Positions 12,301-24,300 of a stretch of DNA of 30,074 nt are shown piece after piece (positions within the stretch are counted from its first letter, which is position 1; every line of letters begins with the position of its first letter). The notes beneath the pieces were generated by a model. The model was not told the origin of the DNA, searched no databases, and saw only the letters and a list, made by a program, of their open reading frames with translations. The translations under genes were made by a program, and so were the position numbers. This stretch comes from Mnemiopsis leidyi (lineage: Eukaryota; Ctenophora; Tentaculata; Lobata; Bolinopsidae), in NCBI GenBank assembly GCA_000226015.1, contig JH153314.1, positions 143,595 to 173,668 of the forward strand. The letters run 5' to 3'.

Positions 12301-15300
12301 GAAGTTATCCCAATTATTACCAGGTCGCTTAATTAAAGTTTTGATAAAGTTGTTGTTAAAATAAAAGCAAATTTCCACAACTTCAACACGCTCCCAGGCA
12401 GTAGAAGTTGAGTCAGACGAGCGGATCTCCACAACAGAAGAGTATGTCGACAAGAACGTGAGAAGAGATATCCTCTCTATAAGCCGGGTCTCCAAGTTGG
12501 ACGCAGGCTCGTACTACGGGTTCGCGCTTAACATGGGGAACGCTGATGCGACCGGAACTGGTGTCCAGTCCGATCCAGCTGAACTTCGGGTTATAGGTCC
12601 GACATCTTCTGTCTCTTTTTCTAACAATTACTGAAGAGTCTTGATATATAATTACGGTATCGAGCGAAGATAATAACCAAAAATTAACCACCTCATGACA
12701 ACAAAAACAACTGACCACCCTATAACAACATACAACAACTAACCACCACATAACAACAAACATCCCGTTTCTCCAGACCCGCCTGTAATAAACGTGCCTC
12801 CCCGGAACGTATCTCTAACGGAGGGTAAAAGTACGAGTATCAAGTGTGGCTACACCGGGGACCAACCTCTCACTATAGAGTGGTTATATGAGGGTAGAAC
12901 TGTAACTAACAGTGCGGACAACAGGTTAATTTTTGTTGTATTTTACTTCAGTACTATGAAAGTTGGGAGTGGTCACCTGGTACTTTTTACAGGATTGTTT
13001 GAGAGTTGTATATCTTAATTATGTTAACTACTAACAAAGCATACCTGGATATCTTCTAACGCAGATACCTGATAATCGTATATATCTTCCATGTTTTGCT
13101 TAAAGTGCGAATTGTGCATATTTATTACCAATTTGCTCCACATTAACTAATGGAAAATTCGACACTCTTCTGACATTCGGAATCTAAAATTCTCAGCTTC
13201 AGAAACTAAGTGATTTATTCCATAGCAATTCCAAGTCTCTTACACCGGATACCAAACTATAACAAAAAGGAAAAAATATTATTATACAGTAAAGCTAATA
13301 TAATGGATATGATAAGTCAGATGTCACTAAGGTTAATAAGGTATCTAAGATAACTGAAATAACTAGCATTAGTTACTATGATAACACCTTTACAGGATAG
13401 TGCTAGATAGTGAGGCGGGAACTATCAAGTTTGCCACAATACGAAGTTCGGACACTGGCCTGTACACGTGCAGGGTACAGAATGAGGTGGGCGTGGTCAC
13501 CGCTCACGCTACACTCACTGTTCAAGGTACAGTTCAAGTTAAGGGATCTTACAGAGTCTCTTCACTCTGAATTTTTTTCGCGTCTTGTAAGAGTGAAATT
13601 GAAAAAAGTAGAATCACTATAGGGTTATTTTGAATTTGATTTTCTGATAAAGTTTTACGATGCATAATCGTTGATATGAATTAATATCTAAATTGTATCT
13701 AAAATATCTGTAAATTTTGCCACCACCAGATTTAAAATACTCGATATTTGTGGTAATTTCACACATGTACTTGTACTGAGGTAATGATCACATGCTCTCC
13801 CTCAGTTCCCCCGGAGATAACGCTAGGTCCGGAAGCAGTAAACGTGTCACGTGGTAGTGCGGTGAGACTCACCTGCATAGCCAGGATAGGATACCCCGCT
13901 CCTACAATCAGCTGGAGGAAAAACGGGAATCTCATCGTTAGGATGCCCATGCAAACCACGAGGTAGAATCCTACACTACGTCACACAGATCATACCACAC
14001 ATCCTAATTCCTACACTACTTCCTTTCCTTGATCCTACACAACAGCAACTCTCGTTCTCGTCCTCTCATCCTACGTTCTACACTACATCCCACATTACAC
14101 CCCATAGTCCATTTCACGTCTCACCATTCACTGCACATGACACAGGTTTTTATCTTCATTTTCTGAAATCGCTTACATTTAACCATTAAATCATCAAGCT
14201 CACTCAAATGATTATCATCACTATCCATCGTACCTTAGTTGTTACTTTGTTAGTGATGTTACAAATTCTATAATTACGTGTGTGTAAACCGCCTCCCCCC
14301 AGAAATCCTCAGCCGGTATACAATCGGTGAGTGTAACTGTGTGGGGCCCGGGTATGTTCAGTACTGCCCAACACGTGATCCTGCAGTGCTGCACGCCGCC
14401 GCCACCAAGGGCCGCCGCCGCCTTTTCAACTCATATACCGGCGGCGTGTAACACTGAAAACTCGCATTACAATGTGCACACTCTTTGTACATTGATCTAC
14501 CTACTGATAACTGCAGTTCTCACCCTTTTTGTCTGTTAGCCTGCTTATATTCAAGCTGGGCTTCCGATTTTGACGTCAAATGATTCTTCACGCGTTGACT
14601 TCTTTTTCTTGTGTCCGATGAACGGAGTGACTTTTACAGAAATAAAAAGAGTGTTTTTGATTTTTCCAGAGTTTCCTGTTCGAATTACTGACCTTTTTGT
14701 CTTGTTTGAGTTTTGTTTTATGAGTGGCTTTGACGCACGCGTGGCATGATGCATGCTAATCACAACTGTATTGAACTGGAATTTCTTCTGACCTTCTTGC
14801 TAAGAAATGTGGATCTGACTTATACCTTAAACAAAGTTTAATTTTATCCATCGAACCTAACAGTAAATGGCCACCAAAACACAGTTTCTCTAGAACCAAA
14901 ACGTGTTCCTAACGTATTTAACGTATTTAACGTGTTTCCCCTACAGCGACGTGCTGGAGATAGAAAATATCAACACAACAGACCTGTACACATGTATAGC
15001 GAGTAACCAGGCTGGACAAGACACTGCTGAAGCTAGAGTAGCTGTAAAGAGTAAGTTATTCTTAGTAAAAATTCTTAGATTCCAGATTAAATCTGTTGTA
15101 GCTGTAAAGAGTAAGTTATTCTTAGATTCCAGATTAAATCTGTTGTAGCTGTAAAGAGTAAGTTATTCTTAGATTCCAGATTAAAGCTGTTGTAGCTGTA
15201 AAGAGTAAGTTATTCTTGGATTCCTGATTAAGGCTGTTGTAGCTACTGTGTGTTTAGAGTTTCCAAAGTTCTTTTATTTCTTATTGAACTCTTCTTTATT

Positions 15301-18300
15301 CTAGACTCAAGTAAAATGGAGCACACTAAAAATGTTGTGTTAAGTCTCACTATTCTCACTTGTCTCACTAATGTTGCGTTTACTCCTACTCTCATGATCT
15401 AACTTTATCTCACTGTATAAACAGCGGAGAACAATCTATTTGTCCATAACGATCGGTGTAGGGTGCCCCTGGCCATCTGAGGCTTGTAATACAATTATCA
15501 TAATGACATGATAATAACATGATTAAATGTGTGTTGTGCTTAATAAGTGTGTCGTCACATTGCAGCAAGAGTTCTAATTTTGTGCATGACGTTATTACTT
15601 CCTCTATTCCAACACCCACATGCCCCATAAACCTATCAAGTTTTTCCGTTTCTCGACCGAACTATATACTGTAAAAGTAAATAATTAAGTAGGCTAGATA
15701 GTTGACTGTAAAAGTAAATAATTTAGCAGACTAGATAATTGACTGTAAAGTAAATGATTAAGCAAGCTAGATAATTGACTGTAAAAGTAAATAATTAAGC
15801 AGACTAGATAATTGTGGTTATAGAGGAACCGCTCATCCCACCTGATTGATAACAAACTGAAATTTCAGCTGTACCAGAAAAGCCGGGATTGCCGATAGCG
15901 GTAGAGAAAGATAAGACCAGTATTAGACTACAGTGGGAACCAGGACATGATGGATATGCTCCAATCAGACAATACACCGTTATGTACAGGTAATATTATA
16001 CATTTCAATGAACATGTAATATCATACACTGTAATGTACTGGTAATGTTATACATTTTAATGTACAGGTAATATTATACATTTTAATGTACATGTTATTT
16101 AATATGTACATGTTATGTACACTTAAATTTACACTGTATATTGTACAATGTACATGTTGTACATGTTACTTAACTATTTAAAATGTGTATTGTGAGGTAC
16201 AATCTTCTCTGTAATGCAAAAATCCTATCCCAATGAACACGTAATGTACATAGTTTCGATATTTCAATATTCAAATCATATCAATGTTCCGTATTTTAAA
16301 TTGTACACGCTTAAATCATGTAATATTGTTAATCACAGTCTCATGTGTACACAAAACAATATCCCAGACTGGAAAGAGAGGCCTGGATGACGTACCCGAC
16401 CACGGCAGTAACTAACGAACTTCGTGTCACAAATCTCCAGCCCTTCAAGACTTACACCTTCAAAGTGTTCTCCGCTAACGAGATAGGCAGCAGTGCAGCT
16501 AGTATCGAAGCCAGGATATCTACTGAACAGGGGCGTCCTTCTGCTCCACTTAACTTGGAGGTGAGCGCCGAGAAACGTTGGGGCCTGGGGATTGGGAATC
16601 AGAGATACGGGATCGAGAAAACAATCACAAGCATTCTGTCCGATCTATAATAAGAACTCAAGGAGGTGTTTTAAATCAATGAACATTGCTACACCTCCTT
16701 AAACAAATTTTGCGACACCTTGCTTTGCGGATCGAATCACGTGTAAAAACACTTCCCCACAAGTACACTCTCTGACAGCCCGTGTTTTTATCTGATGTCT
16801 TAACTTTCAAGTGACTAGATATTTACAAAGATCAAAGTCTGATATTTGTTTATTTCTCGAGCTTGGTTCTGTTTAAAACTCTTGACAAGATAGACTACCT
16901 GTAGTTCCCAGATCAGCAACACTTTCTAAATCCTAACTTACTTACTCCAGGTTGAAGCGCTGAGTTCGACCAGTGCTGAAGTATCGTGGGACCAGCCCCT
17001 GGATACTCAGGGGAGTTTGTTTGGGTACTACCTGGACTACCAGATCAGAAACTCCCCCTCCAGCGAGGTAGATCAGTTTCCTGTTTTCTGTTGAGTGTAC
17101 TAAGTAGTCCCCTGTTCCAGGGGTTCATTTTTCCACTCGTTTGTTTACACACGAGTGAGCTGAAAGTTTACGTTAAATGGGATTGAGCATGATTTTCTGA
17201 TAAATTGCTTGGCATTGTGATGGTCATGGTTTGTGGATCTAATTAAGTGGCTTCTGTTTAGCAAGTTTTATTGAGCTCTGAAGTAAATAATAAACCCCCT
17301 CCGTCCAGTGGGAGAAAGTGAGCACAGCAGCGAGACAATATCGGCTAACTGGACTAGCTAAGTACACTGAGTACACAGTCCGAGTACAAGCTAGAAACAC
17401 TCAGGGACCTGGTGACAGTTCTCAGATGGTTTTCTTTAGGACTCTTGAAGACAGTAAGTATTTGTATCTTGTCAGGAATCATGTATCTGTTTCCTGGTAC
17501 AATTAGCCACAGTAATTTCTACAAGATATCTCCTGGTCCTTTTTTGATGTTTTGTCTTGGTAGTGTAAAGTAGCAAATACTCCTTTTTTGAGGAAAATAA
17601 CATTGTAATTGTTAACTGAGTGGAAAGTTATCACTTAAGACGTTTGACTTTGCAGTCACGTTAAACCTACTCTTCTTTAAATAAGTTTACTTAACAACTA
17701 CTCCTACTTTAAATAAGTTTACTTAACAACTACTCCTACTTTAAATAAGTTTACTTACTTTACAACTACTACTACTTTTATTTTAAGAAGTTCACTAACT
17801 TTACAACTACTACTCTAAATAAGTTCACTACTTTACATCACCTCCCAGCACCTGGACCTCCACTGTCCCTAACCGTGGGAGCAGTGAGCAGTAGTTCTCT
17901 GCGAGTAAACTGGGTACAACCCACCTTCCCTAACGGCATCATACAGCGCTATAAAGTTTACTTCCAGTGTACTTCCGGGGATTGTCCGCTTAGTCATCGC
18001 ACTGTAAGTAACTTACAAGATCGAGGTCTACAATGATGCAGCAATACAAATTCTATAAACACTAAATACAGACTGGCTTGAGTTTTGTGGGTTTTTCTTG
18101 ATGGGCGTTCATACAAAACTAATTCACTTAAATTTTTTTGTTAATCCCATTGGAAGTTCTAAACGAGTAAATATCTGTCTCTAGACGAGTATTTGTGGGT
18201 CTAACCTATAATACCCCAACTTCAGGTTGAAACACGAAGTGAGAATCCCACGTACCTTCTGACCGATCTGTACAAGTACACCGAGTACAAACTGTACGTC

Positions 18301-21300
18301 ACCGCTCTCACTGGAGCTGGAGAAGGGTTATCTTCCACTAACGCTGTAGGAACTACTCTTGAGGATAGTAAGTTGAAAATCGACACGTGTCTGGATTTAC
18401 AATATTTATTTGTTTTATCTGGAGTTCAGTTAAGACAATTAACTTCTCATTTTTATCGATCTGAAACGAATATATTTGGATTCCTCCAACTTTAATGTAA
18501 TGCAAATTTTAATCTGTATAAAATCTAAAAAGGAGACCTGTGCTTGTATAAAAACTGGAATAACTTAACGAGATGACATTATTGCCCAAGTGACATGCTA
18601 CGAGTTGAAGTGAGTTCAGTATTGGCACGACAGATATAACCCGACCCTCTCATGCTTCCAAGTTCTGACAACAACAGTTCTTTCATGGATCGATCTAACA
18701 CATCCACTCTCCCCAGGACCAGAAGCGCCCCCGCAGTTGGTACACGGCACCCCTGTAAGCAGCACCAGCATCACCATCACCTGGGCACCTCCTGACAGAC
18801 GCAGTCAGTCCGGTGTCATCACCAAGTACAGGATTCTTTACAAGACCCTGTACGCTTCTCCTGAGGCTCCTATCGTAAGTTTTTTGTTTTTTTTCTACGG
18901 GTTTTTCGTAATCGTCTAATAGTCTACGCAATCGATCAAATTTGAAATCAAGTACCATGGTTACTGTCTTCGTCTATGCAGGTATCACATAAGAGGAAGT
19001 TTAAGGGAATGATGGTATGATCCCTTACACTACATCATAATACGACTTGTGTGCTATAACTAAACAACTTGCCCTGATAAGCTGCTACAAATATTAATAT
19101 ATGTTCTGATATGCAGCTACAAATATCAATATCTGTTCTGATATCATGATATGCGCTTACAACTTTAAATGAGCTTCTAACTTCTACAGGGTCACGTGGC
19201 CCACGGGGTCCCGGAATTAGTGGTAATACCGCACTTCATGCCCAGCCCCTTTACACCCAGCATGTCCGATCGTTAATTAGACCTCATTATTGACCCTCAC
19301 CAAGCATGCCATTTGTACTTCACTCATATTGGAAGTTGAAGGGTCATTTCTTATCCCTAACTTTGATCAGTTATTGATCTGAATCCCTAGAAGTACTTCA
19401 CCGGTTTAACTTAAAATTTGACGTGGTCAAACCAGTATGTGGTGAGTAAGTAAATCACTCCTGGGCAGTTTGCATGGCACATGAGACATCTGATCTGACA
19501 CCTGATCTGAAACCTTTACCAAGTCAGCATGATATTTGAATTTTGATTAAAAACAGGTTGATGTGTGGAGAGGAAGCGAATATTGTATTAGGAAATTTGG
19601 ATTTGACTCCCAATAAGTCCCAAAAATTTAAAAAAAAAAAGTCCCAAAAATACACTAAAATACGCAACGAGCTCAAAACTGAATTTTTTAAAGATTAAAA
19701 TTTGACCGCAATTTCAGAAAATTGATTGTGTTTCGGTAAGTCGGTGTGAAGTTGCCGCTGGCTGTATCGGCTGAGGAAATTTATATTTTCCTAAGTCTAG
19801 GAAGAAAAAGTATAAACATCTTTCGTATAAACTATGGAATTCGCTGAGAACTATGAAGATGTAAAGCATATCGGTTCGAAGTTTAATTCTCGTCGGCAAG
19901 TTTTTCCTCAGATCTCCCAAGAACAGACCTACGATTGAAAAGTTGAGTCACAAGAAATAATTGACTGTGAAACTAAATGGAACTAATTTTAACGAAATTC
20001 CCATTTCAGGAAGTGTCAACAATATCAGAGTACACACTGAGTAACCTCACTAAATACACTGTCTACTCTATACAGATAGAGGCCGGCACCGTCATAGTAA
20101 GAACTTACCTTCATTGCGACCACGTGACTTGTTGATGTCCGATACACGTTAAAATAATAGTTATCAAACAAGCGAGTTACTAACGAGGTTAGTAACCTGT
20201 TTCTTTCCCTTTGGTAACGAGGACTGCTTGGTAACAGGTTACCAAGCAGTCCTCGTTACCATGGTAACTAACACGACTCTCTCCTCCAGGGTTACGGACC
20301 GCCCAGCTCTCCCGTCCAAGTTCGTACTGGTGAGGATATTCCGGAGGGAAGACCTGTAGATCTGGAGGTTGGCATTTTTTTTCTTTTAACGTATCTTGGA
20401 ATATGTCTTTTACGTTTAGAAATTCTTTTAATGAGAGCATAATCAGCATATATGGCAACGAAAGATCAACATTCAACAGCTGTCAGCTGATTTCCTATTT
20501 GATCCCTCACTATAATATCGCCATAACAGCTCTCCTCCGCAGACGAACGCCTTTAGTTCCACGGAGATAAACGTAGCTTGGCGAGCTCCCCCCAGCTCCA
20601 CTGTACACGGTGAAATAACCGGATACCGGATTGAGTACGGACTTACCGGCCGGAGGAAGAAGTCCGTCACCACAGACGCCGAAACTTTGGTTAGTTTTCA
20701 ATTATATTTCAGTGAGTTTGGTTAGGAATCGTGGGGCGTGGACGATTGAACTTAACTGTTTACGAAAAATCCATTACTTTCATAAAGGGTAAATTACACA
20801 AAACGAGACTTTATCGTTACATACTTTGTCCACTTTTCCTGCAACACCCACTCCCACAGCACAAAAGATTGACAAATCTAGAAAAAGGAAAGAACTACCA
20901 CATCTGTGTTAAAGTAGGAAATTCTAAAGGCTGGGGACCCTGCGCCGACCAGGAGCGTTACACTTCTCCCGATCTGCCCAGTGCTCCTTTCATCTTCGAC
21001 TTGGAACCTGGCAAGGTTAACTTCTTTATTTTTATAATAATTTTAAAGATAGAAAATTGTCATGATTGCGTTTTTGCTAAGTCATCTACACTTATTGTGT
21101 TTTTGCATTGGTCGCCGGGCTATGTAACAAGCATGACAATTTCACAAAAATGTTGTACCATACTTATGTACCATTCACACAGATTTGACTTTACTCAATT
21201 GTCTTAAATTTCGTTATTTTAGCTTATTTTTATTACAAAATAACTAAAACACCTGACAGAGGAACATAGAGGTACGTTGGCGAGCCCCAGAGAGACCTAA

Positions 21301-24300
21301 CGGCGAGATTATCGGCTACAAAATAGTCCACACTCCTCCGGGAACTAATTATACTGTGGGACCGGACACACTGTCTTATAATATCCAAGATTTGGGTGAG
21401 TGCCAAGTTTCGGTTTTAGATTTCCTTTTTAGATTTTTCTATTCACGTTTCTTTATTCTGCTGCATCATGTATGACTTACTAATTTCGTTAAAAACTCGA
21501 TGAGCCATTAGTTTCCACAAAAAATGACATTGTTTGAAAGTTCTTGACTGACAAGACATCCCCCAGAACCATGGACACAGTACCACGTCAAAGTCTCAGC
21601 TCAGACCTCGGCCGGTTTTGGGAACTACTCAGAACTTCAGAATCCAGTTAGAACTTTAGAGGGAAAACCGGAGAGTTCAATTACGGAGTTGAAGGGAAGA
21701 CCGCTGAATACTACTACCATCGAATTAACTTGGAGAAATCCTCTCAAACCTAATGGCCAGATCACCAGTGAGTTTTTTCCTTATGATCATCATAAAAGTG
21801 GACATTTACAATAATACTGTCACAGTAACAGTAACAACAGCAGTAACAATAATGATCTCACAGTAACAGTAACAACAACTGTAACAATAACGTTGCCACA
21901 GTAACAGCAACATATATCTCTACTTCCTAGATTTCGCGTTCTCCTTCATTCCCCACGACGGAAGTGACGTGTACGACACACACAAAGTAAACGCGGACAG
22001 TGCGCGCGCAGGAGACGGACTGTTCAAGACCCAGTACCCCGGTCTCAAGGAGAACACCCTCTACCAAGTACGGGGCATGGCTTTCAACAGGGTGGGTGAG
22101 AGTGGCTGGTGCGATGCTATAGCTGTACGGACTACCATCGGGGGTGAGATTACTGAAACTTTATTATAAAACTTAATTGTTAACTAAGTAGTTAACTTTA
22201 TAGTTAAACTTTATAGATTACTTTTTAGTTAACTTGGCAGTGTCAGAATTGATAAATGTGTAAGAAACAGCTACGTTATTGTTATTACGGCTAAGAAATT
22301 ACGGACAAAGCTACCACATTCGACCTGCAAATGCAATAGTTAATTGCACTTACGAAATAACTGACGACTACTGACTGACCGACTGACACATTTCTCTCCC
22401 CTTTCCAACCAGAGTCCTTATCAGCACCCTACGATGTAAGCGTGATGGCTGTTAGCGAGTCCACCCTCTACATTTCATGGGAGAGTCCTCAAGGTTTGCT
22501 TTCTAGAGATATGCGAATCATTCGTGATAAATTGAAAATGTATTTTCCAGTTTTTAGCTTTTAAATTGTCAATTGCATGAACATCAAACATGAAGCGTTA
22601 ATGGAAGATAAAATTTTACACAGTTTTCTGTTTCCTTGTAAACTATAAGCGTACAACAAAGTTTAAACTCCTACTTGTACTACCAGGTATAGAAGCAGAA
22701 GAAGAATACATGTATGTTATAGAAACGGAAGGATCCTTAAAAGGAATGGACGAGTTAGTTAACGAACATGAGATCACCGACAAGTCTACATTTGGAGTAG
22801 TTAAGGGAGCTGTCCCTGGTACTGAATACTCTGTCAAGGTTAGATAACATTGGTTATTTTACAGTTTACTTGTTTAATGGTTACTTTATTGTTTAATTAC
22901 AATTAGTCCATTTACTTTCTGCGTAGCTGTTTTGTTCAAGACGTAGGATCAGCGTCCAAAGCCGCGTTTCCCTACCTCATATAGGGGATGTAGAAATAAT
23001 TGATTTTGTATGGACGACTTTGTCTATTTAAAGATAAGTGATTATTAATTTAGTTTGTTTTAGTATATCAATGTTTCTTACCCCTCTCTCAGTTCTCCAA
23101 ACTTACAGCTACCCCAACCCCCCAGGTACGTGCTGAACTGAAAGGTGGAGCAGGCCCCTGGTCGGACGTGGCAACTCTCAACCTCTCTGAAACTCTGGAA
23201 CCTCTGATCGACACTTCCTCTCTCTCCCCCAACACTTCAGTTCCGGGCCTACTTACAATTACTCTCACTGATATCATCCCCAAGATATTCCAACGTCCTG
23301 GCATCAGGTAAGGTGTTGATAGCGTTACTTTGATAAGTTCGTTACTTACATGCAGGGTCTTAACATTTTAGGTAGTGCAGAAACGAGAGAGTTCATAGGA
23401 GACAACATCTTAGAATAAGTTTCTAGATCATAGAACTACTATGATTGAGAACAAATAAAGAATCTGATTAGGTCCCATATGCCAAGTAACAACCCAAATT
23501 CTCAATAACACTCTAACTTAACAGTAAATTCCCATATTACAGTGTTAGTGTGGTCTTGCTAGAACTTGACAACGTGACAGAGAGAAAGAGACGATTCGCT
23601 GACCAGGGATACGTAATCTTTTCCACGGACGAATTGTCGGGCGAACCGGTTGAGATAACTAGCAATCGTCTCGATAAGGGCGGCAATTTCTCTTTGCAGT
23701 GAGTCTCATCTCTTTTTCACTTATCTCGAATTACTTAAGATCTAAACGTTTTCTTAACTGTTTAGAATCTATCCGATGACTGGAATGATTGAATGTCTTC
23801 AGCTTGAAATTTGCTGCCTCGGAACATACCAAAGCCGCTATACTATTATATCTTCATTCTTAATTTACCATTATCGCACTAATACAACTATTACGTCAGA
23901 TTTCTGGTGCTAAAAGATGGAGAGCTCCTTTACGCATCTCCTCCTACCCCATCCTTCTCCGTCAAACCCCTAGAAGAAAACATCACGGAAGAAACCAAAG
24001 ACGAGAACAAAAAAGTCAGTCCCCAACTTCTCGTCCTGTTTGGTGTGATCCCGATCGTCCTCATCCTCATCATCGTCACGATCGTCTGTATCGTGAGGAG
24101 ACAGAGGATGAAGCGGCACAACATGAGCAGTGTCAGCAAGAAGGCGGAGTACGAGCCGATGTTAACTACTCAGCTGCCGATGGAGAAGTGTGAGCCGTAC
24201 TATACAGCCTCCTGTCATCCTCCTGTTTCTATATCCAATCTTCCTAACGTTTACGAAACTCTCGCCTCCAACGACTTTGAGGGTAATTGTTGGGATTTTC

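Larger units (their letters stand above)
18717..20337 (+). other. Lar: Fibronectin type III domain 4 (exons 18717-18874, 20010-20096, 20290-20367)
   Basis: [30 protein letters not shown] and [20 protein letters not shown], then [16 protein letters not shown] 1.1-kb intron (18875-20009) splits it and may contain an 11-codon optional exon at 19190-19222. It also holds a two-copy GCTACAAATATCAATAT repeat near 19081-19145. Confidence 0.93.

Noticed and set aside
20731-21207. 158-codon plus-strand frame as a separate gene
   Set aside because: Only its middle (20860-21015) is the FN3-5/6 exon; the rest is read-through of introns on both sides.
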